Shown here piece after piece: positions 4,970-8,299 of a stretch of 8,299 bases of DNA (within the stretch, counting starts at the first letter, position 1; each line of letters opens with the position of its first letter). The stretch is from an uncultured Clostridia bacterium (GTDB taxonomy: Bacteria > Bacillota > Clostridia > Oscillospirales > Ruminococcaceae): NCBI GenBank assembly GCA_947427325.1, contig CANEHP010000101.1:1-8299 (forward strand), in the 5' to 3' direction. Made by a program: the position numbers and the translations under genes. The notes under the pieces are model-generated. The model saw only the letters and a list, made by a program, of their open reading frames with translations, had not been told where the DNA came from and searched no databases.

Positions 4970-6182
4970 TTTTCACCCCACCTCTTTTCCTCGACGCTCC
5001 CTTCAGGGAAGACAATGCCATTACCGTACAAACCGCCAGCGCAGTAATAATAAGCACACACAGTGCCGTTGCACCGATAAATATCACAGGCTCGGAAAAG
5101 ATATTCATGGCGTCATATCTTTTCAGATACTTTGGCGCTGTGATGGGCACAAGGGGGTTAAAAAGATTTATCCACCTTTTGCTATCGGATAAACAGTATG
5201 TTTTGCAAACGATCATTGCCATAAACAAAGCAAAGGATGCAATTACCGATAATATGGGCGTTTTCAGTATGACGGTTATTGCAGACGTTACGGCGGTTAT
5301 ACACAAAAAGCCCAAAATGCGGAAAAGAAAATACAGTATGATAAACTGCCAGATGGGCATGGTAAGGGGAGTGCTGAAATAACTGCTCAAAGAATAAAGG
5401 GGCTGCTCAAGACCGTCTATTCTAAGCAAAACCATAAAGGAGATCAAATCGATAACAAAAAACAAAAGCGTAAGCGCAAGGGTATAAAGGCTTGACGCTA
5501 TCAGCTTTGCGGCGGCGGATTTCCCTTTTCCGTTAACCGAGGATTCAAGGTAAACGTCCGCTCCCGCATCCCTATCGGCAGTGAAAATCAAAACCGTTCC
5601 CAGTATCAGCAAAATAATGCATAAAACCGAGGAAAATTTATAGTCAAAGAAATCGCTTATGCCTTTGTTGTTGGTAAGAGCAGTCAGCTCTCTGCTGCTG
5701 TAAATTTCTGTTGCTTTTTGATTTATTTTTTTATAATAGTCGTTTATGAAATCCTTTTTCAGCAGCTCCTCGGACTCCGATACAAGCTTGGAAAAATTAT
5801 CGGAATAGTCCGCAAGCCTTTTAGCTTCATCCGCCAGCTCGATAAAAATCATAGCGTCGCCGAAAGCATATCCGCAGTAGTATTTATCCGGATCGTATTT
5901 TAGGCTGTAGTTTCCCGAAGCGGCCAGCTCCTGCGCCTGTGACTTCATTCGGTATATTTCATTCAGCTTTTCCTCTGTCAGCTCTCCGCCGTAAAGCTTT
6001 AAAACGGTGTATTTTGCTCTGTTAAACATTCCGTCGTTGAGTCCGCCGTCGGCGTAAATATTATAATGCCTTACGATATTTATTATATTAAACAAGCACA
6101 TAAAGGCTATTATAACCATCAGCGATTTTTTAATAAACAGCTTTTTTAATTCAAAGCGTGAAAGAGTAAGAATTTTTTTCAT
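4962..6182 (-). CDS. ABC-2 type transporter permease with large extracellular loop
   Basis: Membrane subunit of the exporter, 406 residues. A single N-terminal membrane segment (about 19-36) follows a basic start, KKLFIKK. Next is a hydrophilic, helix-rich extracellular loop of about 145 residues (37-183), then five more segments (about 184-201, 226-254, 278-305, 308-326, 365-391) and a basic tail, RKRGG. After the second segment the cytosolic loop ESSVNGKGKSAAAK (213-226) resembles LTSANGRAGLAAKK in the next permease, so the two are distant paralogues that probably form a heterodimer with the ATPase dimer. Its start overlaps the ATPase stop as ATGA, and its 3' end overlaps permease 2 by eight bases. 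The family is ABC2_membrane_3-like; the substrate cannot be told. Confidence 0.88.
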   Translation of the reverse strand: MKKILTLSRFELKKLFIKKSLMVIIAFMCLFNIINIVRHYNIYADGGLNDGMFNRAKYTVLKLYGGELTEEKLNEIYRMKSQAQELAASGNYSLKYDPDKYYCGYAFGDAMIFIELADEAKRLADYSDNFSKLVSESEELLKKDFINDYYKKINQKATEIYSSRELTALTNNKGISDFFDYKFSSVLCIILLILGTVLIFTADRDAGADVYLESSVNGKGKSAAAKLIASSLYTLALTLLFFVIDLISFMVLLRIDGLEQPLYSLSSYFSTPLTMPIWQFIILYFLFRILGFLCITAVTSAITVILKTPILSVIASFALFMAMIVCKTYCLSDSKRWINLFNPLVPITAPKYLKRYDAMNIFSEPVIFIGATALCVLIITALAVCTVMALSSLKGASRKRGGVKNV

Positions 6183-7066
6183 TGCTCCACATCCTTTTCA
6201 GCGCCGTCCGTTTTCATGCTGTCTAAGTAGTACAAAAACACATCGTCAAGCTTGGGCGTTACCGAAACAGCGTTTTCGGCAGGAGGCCCGTCGGAAATTA
6301 TCCTCATTCCCAGCATATGCGAGATCTCGCTGACCTTATGTTTTTTTATGTATCGGGGCAGATCAAAATCACCGCCTTGCGGCGAATACTGCCATACCTT
6401 TCCCTCTATGCTTTTGCAAAGCTCGTCGCAGGGCATATCCTTTATAATTTTTCCTTCGTTAAGCAATATGATTCTTTCCGCCATATATTCCACGTCGGAA
6501 ACTATATGAGTTGCTATCAGAATTATCCTGTCGGTGCCAAGCTGAGAAATTATATTGCGAAACCGTATTCTTTCAATAGGGTCAAGTCCCGCCGTAGGCT
6601 CGTCAAGGATAAGTATTTCGGGATCGTTTGACATGGCGGCGGCTATGGCAAGGCGCTGTCTCATTCCGCCCGAAAATGCGCCGACCTTTTTATCCCTGCT
6701 GTCGTAGAGGTTTACGAAATTAAGCAGCTCGTTTCCCCTCTCCTTGTTTTCGACGCCCTTTAACGCCGCCATATATTCCATAATTTCCGCAGCGGTGTAA
6801 TTGGGATAAAATTTAGGATATTGGGGCATAAAGCCTATTGAGTTATAGTAAGCCTTTCCCGATTTAGCCTTATCCACACCGTTAATACTGATATTCCCGC
6901 AGTCGGCGCTTAATATTCCCGCTATAATGTTGATTAAAGTGGTTTTGCCTGCGCCGTTTGGCCCCAAAAGACCGTATACTCCGTCGGACATTTTTGCGGA
7001 AAAGCTGTCCAATACTGTTTTTTTGCCGTAGCTTTTACTTATGCCGTTTATTTCCAGCTGAGCCAT
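6179..7066 (-). CDS. ABC transporter ATP-binding protein (ABC-2/CcmA type exporter)
   Basis: Cytoplasmic nucleotide-binding subunit that drives the two permeases encoded downstream. The 295-residue product has Walker A GPNGAGKTT (35-43, K41), Q-loop Q82 in FMPQYPKF, the ABC signature FSGGMRQRL (131-139), Walker B LILDEPTAGLD (152-162, catalytic E156) and switch H187. FSGGMRQRL and the short C-terminal extension (about 215-295) fit exporters paired with ABC-2 permeases, as in antibiotic, bacteriocin or YtrB/NatA-like systems. The start at 7066 is fixed by GGAGG six bases upstream. The stop overlaps the next ATG (ATGA), so the three subunits are translationally coupled. No regulator gene is next to it in the window. 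Confidence 0.95.
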   Translation of the reverse strand: MAQLEINGISKSYGKKTVLDSFSAKMSDGVYGLLGPNGAGKTTLINIIAGILSADCGNISINGVDKAKSGKAYYNSIGFMPQYPKFYPNYTAAEIMEYMAALKGVENKERGNELLNFVNLYDSRDKKVGAFSGGMRQRLAIAAAMSNDPEILILDEPTAGLDPIERIRFRNIISQLGTDRIILIATHIVSDVEYMAERIILLNEGKIIKDMPCDELCKSIEGKVWQYSPQGGDFDLPRYIKKHKVSEISHMLGMRIISDGPPAENAVSVTPKLDDVFLYYLDSMKTDGAEKDVEQ

Positions 7067-7122
7067 TAAGAACCTCCAATTCTAAAATCCTACAGTCGAA
7101 TGTTTCATATATTTTCAAGGCC

Positions 7123-7155
7123 CGGTAATTATATTACCGTCAGTGTCAAGTTCAT
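7123..7155 (-). promoter_or_regulatory. Candidate promoter/operator upstream of the ABC operon
   Basis: A perfect palindrome CGGTAAT-TAT-ATTACCG (7123-7139) contains a consensus TATAAT on the minus strand (7133-7128). A -35 at a plausible 16-base distance would be ATGAAC (7155-7150), a poor match; the perfect TTGACA (7149-7144) is only 10 bases from the TATAAT. A repressor dimer binding the palindrome would cover the -10 box. It lies about 60 bases upstream of the ATPase start and after the lipoprotein stop at 7205. The palindrome is certain, the function inferred. Confidence 0.4.
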
Positions 7156-7204
7156 GTTCAAACGTTATAAGCCTTTTTATTATCCCTACGCATTAGCCTC
7201 TGTT

Positions 7205-8299
7205 TCAGCTTTCATCAGCCGCTAATTCATCCTCTCTTTCTTCCCACACTTTTTTCATTTCAGCCTCTATTTCATCCTTATCCCCTATAATCAAAAGCCT
7301 GGAATCGTTTTTTTCCAAACGCTCGCCTTCTTCTACATAGGCGGCTACATTGTCAGGGTCGTAAGGAGCAGCAATCATATAAATGTGATTAAGCCCGGAT
7401 AATTTTGAAACATCAATATTTGCGGTAATTTTTGTCAAATGTTCCCGATCTACTTCACATAAGGCATAATAATTATCTCCGAAGGCTTTTTGCAGCTCAT
7501 GATTTACATATATTCCCACAAGGAACTTTCCGCCCTTACCGCATGCGCTGATAGTTAAGGTAAGATCATTTTCGGTAATATAATAGCTATCTAATGTATC
7601 TTCGTCTGCCTGATACAGCTTAAAAAGATTATGTTTGTCAAGTCTGTTTACCATATTGCCGTCGCTGTCTTTTTCAATGTATTTTTTTTCATATTCCTCG
7701 GTCATTTCGGTTTTAATGCATTCGGTGGATATTTTGTGGTATTCGCTTTCGGGTGCGTCTTGGTTTATGGTTAGCTCATAAGGCCATAGGCAAGATATTT
7801 TGTGATGAGCTCCAAAACTGACATAAAAATAATCCTCAAGCATATAGTCAGGCGTAATCATTGAAACAACGCTGACGATTGCCTTTTCTCCCTTTTTACA
7901 GTTATATGGCGTAAAATGCAGTGTCACATCTATAGTCTCGCCTTCGGATAGTTCATAAACGTGATAGGGCTTTTTATCCGGATATTCATCTGTGCTGTAA
8001 TCGTTTCTTTCTCCGTTTACATATAAAAGAAAGGCTTGATCAAATGCCTGTCCGCCGTTTTCTATTTCAAATGTAACAGTCAGCTCTTCACCGTTATATT
8101 CGCTTAATTCCTTGTTCACCCTGGATATTGTGCCACCATAATTCATATTCTCTTCCCATGGCTTTGGTTTATCTGTTTCCGCCCCTGTAACGCTGATATT
8201 ATCTGTTGTTGACCCTGTAACGTCGTCAATGCTATCTTTTTGTACAGGCTGAGAACAGGAGGTAAAGAGAAGCATTGCGGCTAAAAAAGCCGAAGAGAA
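7205..8299 (-). CDS. Secreted lipoprotein of unknown function (5' end outside the window)
   Basis: The frame stays open to the window edge, with FSSAFLAA encoded before the first ATG at 8275, so the true start lies beyond 8299; 364 codons are present. The hydrophobic run and lipobox LLFTSC (Cys7 counted from the ATG at 8275) mark a lipid-anchored extracellular protein. A Ser/Thr/Asp-rich linker follows (about 8-40), then two beta-rich regions (about 55-155 and 225-320) that could be immunoglobulin-like folds: the first has TVTFEIENGGQAFDQAFLLY, the second LTISACGKGGKFLVGIYVNH. The tail is acidic and helical, ending ELAADES. No catalytic motif or family is recognised. It is 138 bases upstream of the ABC operon on the same strand with no clear terminator between, so it may be co-transcribed or functionally linked; this is inference. 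Confidence 0.8.
   Translation of the reverse strand, partial: FSSAFLAAMLLFTSCSQPVQKDSIDDVTGSTTDNISVTGAETDKPKPWEENMNYGGTISRVNKELSEYNGEELTVTFEIENGGQAFDQAFLLYVNGERNDYSTDEYPDKKPYHVYELSEGETIDVTLHFTPYNCKKGEKAIVSVVSMITPDYMLEDYFYVSFGAHHKISCLWPYELTINQDAPESEYHKISTECIKTEMTEEYEKKYIEKDSDGNMVNRLDKHNLFKLYQADEDTLDSYYITENDLTLTISACGKGGKFLVGIYVNHELQKAFGDNYYALCEVDREHLTKITANIDVSKLSGLNHIYMIAAPYDPDNVAAYVEEGERLEKNDSRLLIIGDKDEIEAEMKKVWEEREDELAADES

Noticed and set aside
7128..7149. Perfect TTGACA and TATAAT upstream of the ABC operon as one promoter
   Set aside because: The spacing is only 10 bases, too short for a sigma-70 type promoter, so the two boxes cannot work together.

Overview
The window looks like chromosomal DNA of a low-to-moderate GC Clostridia-type Firmicute, possibly an Oscillospiraceae/Ruminococcus-like gut bacterium. 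That placement is an inference. It rests on strong AGGAG-type ribosome binding sites, a SigA-type promoter, lipobox proteins, and the gene families present (type I pyrophosphatase, Maf, TcdA, YkgJ-like cysteine cluster, ABC-2 exporters). All eight recognisable genes are on the minus strand, so transcription runs from high to low coordinates.

Layout in order of transcription. (1) 8299-7205: a lipoprotein of unknown function, cut by the window edge at its N-terminus. (2) 7066-3185: a tightly overlapping three-gene ABC-2 exporter operon (ATPase, permease 1, permease 2), preceded by a short spacer with a palindrome over a TATAAT box and followed by a hairpin terminator at 3055-3108. Permease 2 is unusual: after six membrane segments it carries an internal lipoprotein-type signal and lipobox, then a secreted propeller-like domain of about 280 residues. 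(3) 3184-2653: a 532-base gap holding a mini inverted-repeat element, the terminator, a possible gene remnant, a good promoter and a leader of about 195 nt. (4) 2652-1532: ppa-maf, a housekeeping pair coupled by an ATGA overlap; PPase hydrolyses pyrophosphate and Maf releases pyrophosphate from aberrant NTPs. (5) 1531-1287: a 245-base non-coding element with terminal inverted repeats. (6) 1214-52: a YkgJ-like Cys-cluster protein and tcdA (tRNA ct6A formation), overlapping by one base.

The most notable unexplained signal is a repeat family with ends of the type AGAACTTGTTC / AGAGCGTGTTC. It occurs three times: the right end of a copy at the window start (1-53), a full copy (1287-1531) and a 46-base hairpin derivative (3141-3186). 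In all three the right end sits exactly at the stop codon of a minus-strand gene (tcdA, maf, permease 2), and in two cases the repeat supplies the last two bases of the TAG stop. The second notable signal is the permease-lipoprotein fusion in the ABC operon.

No rRNA, tRNA, CRISPR array, intact transposase or phage gene was seen.
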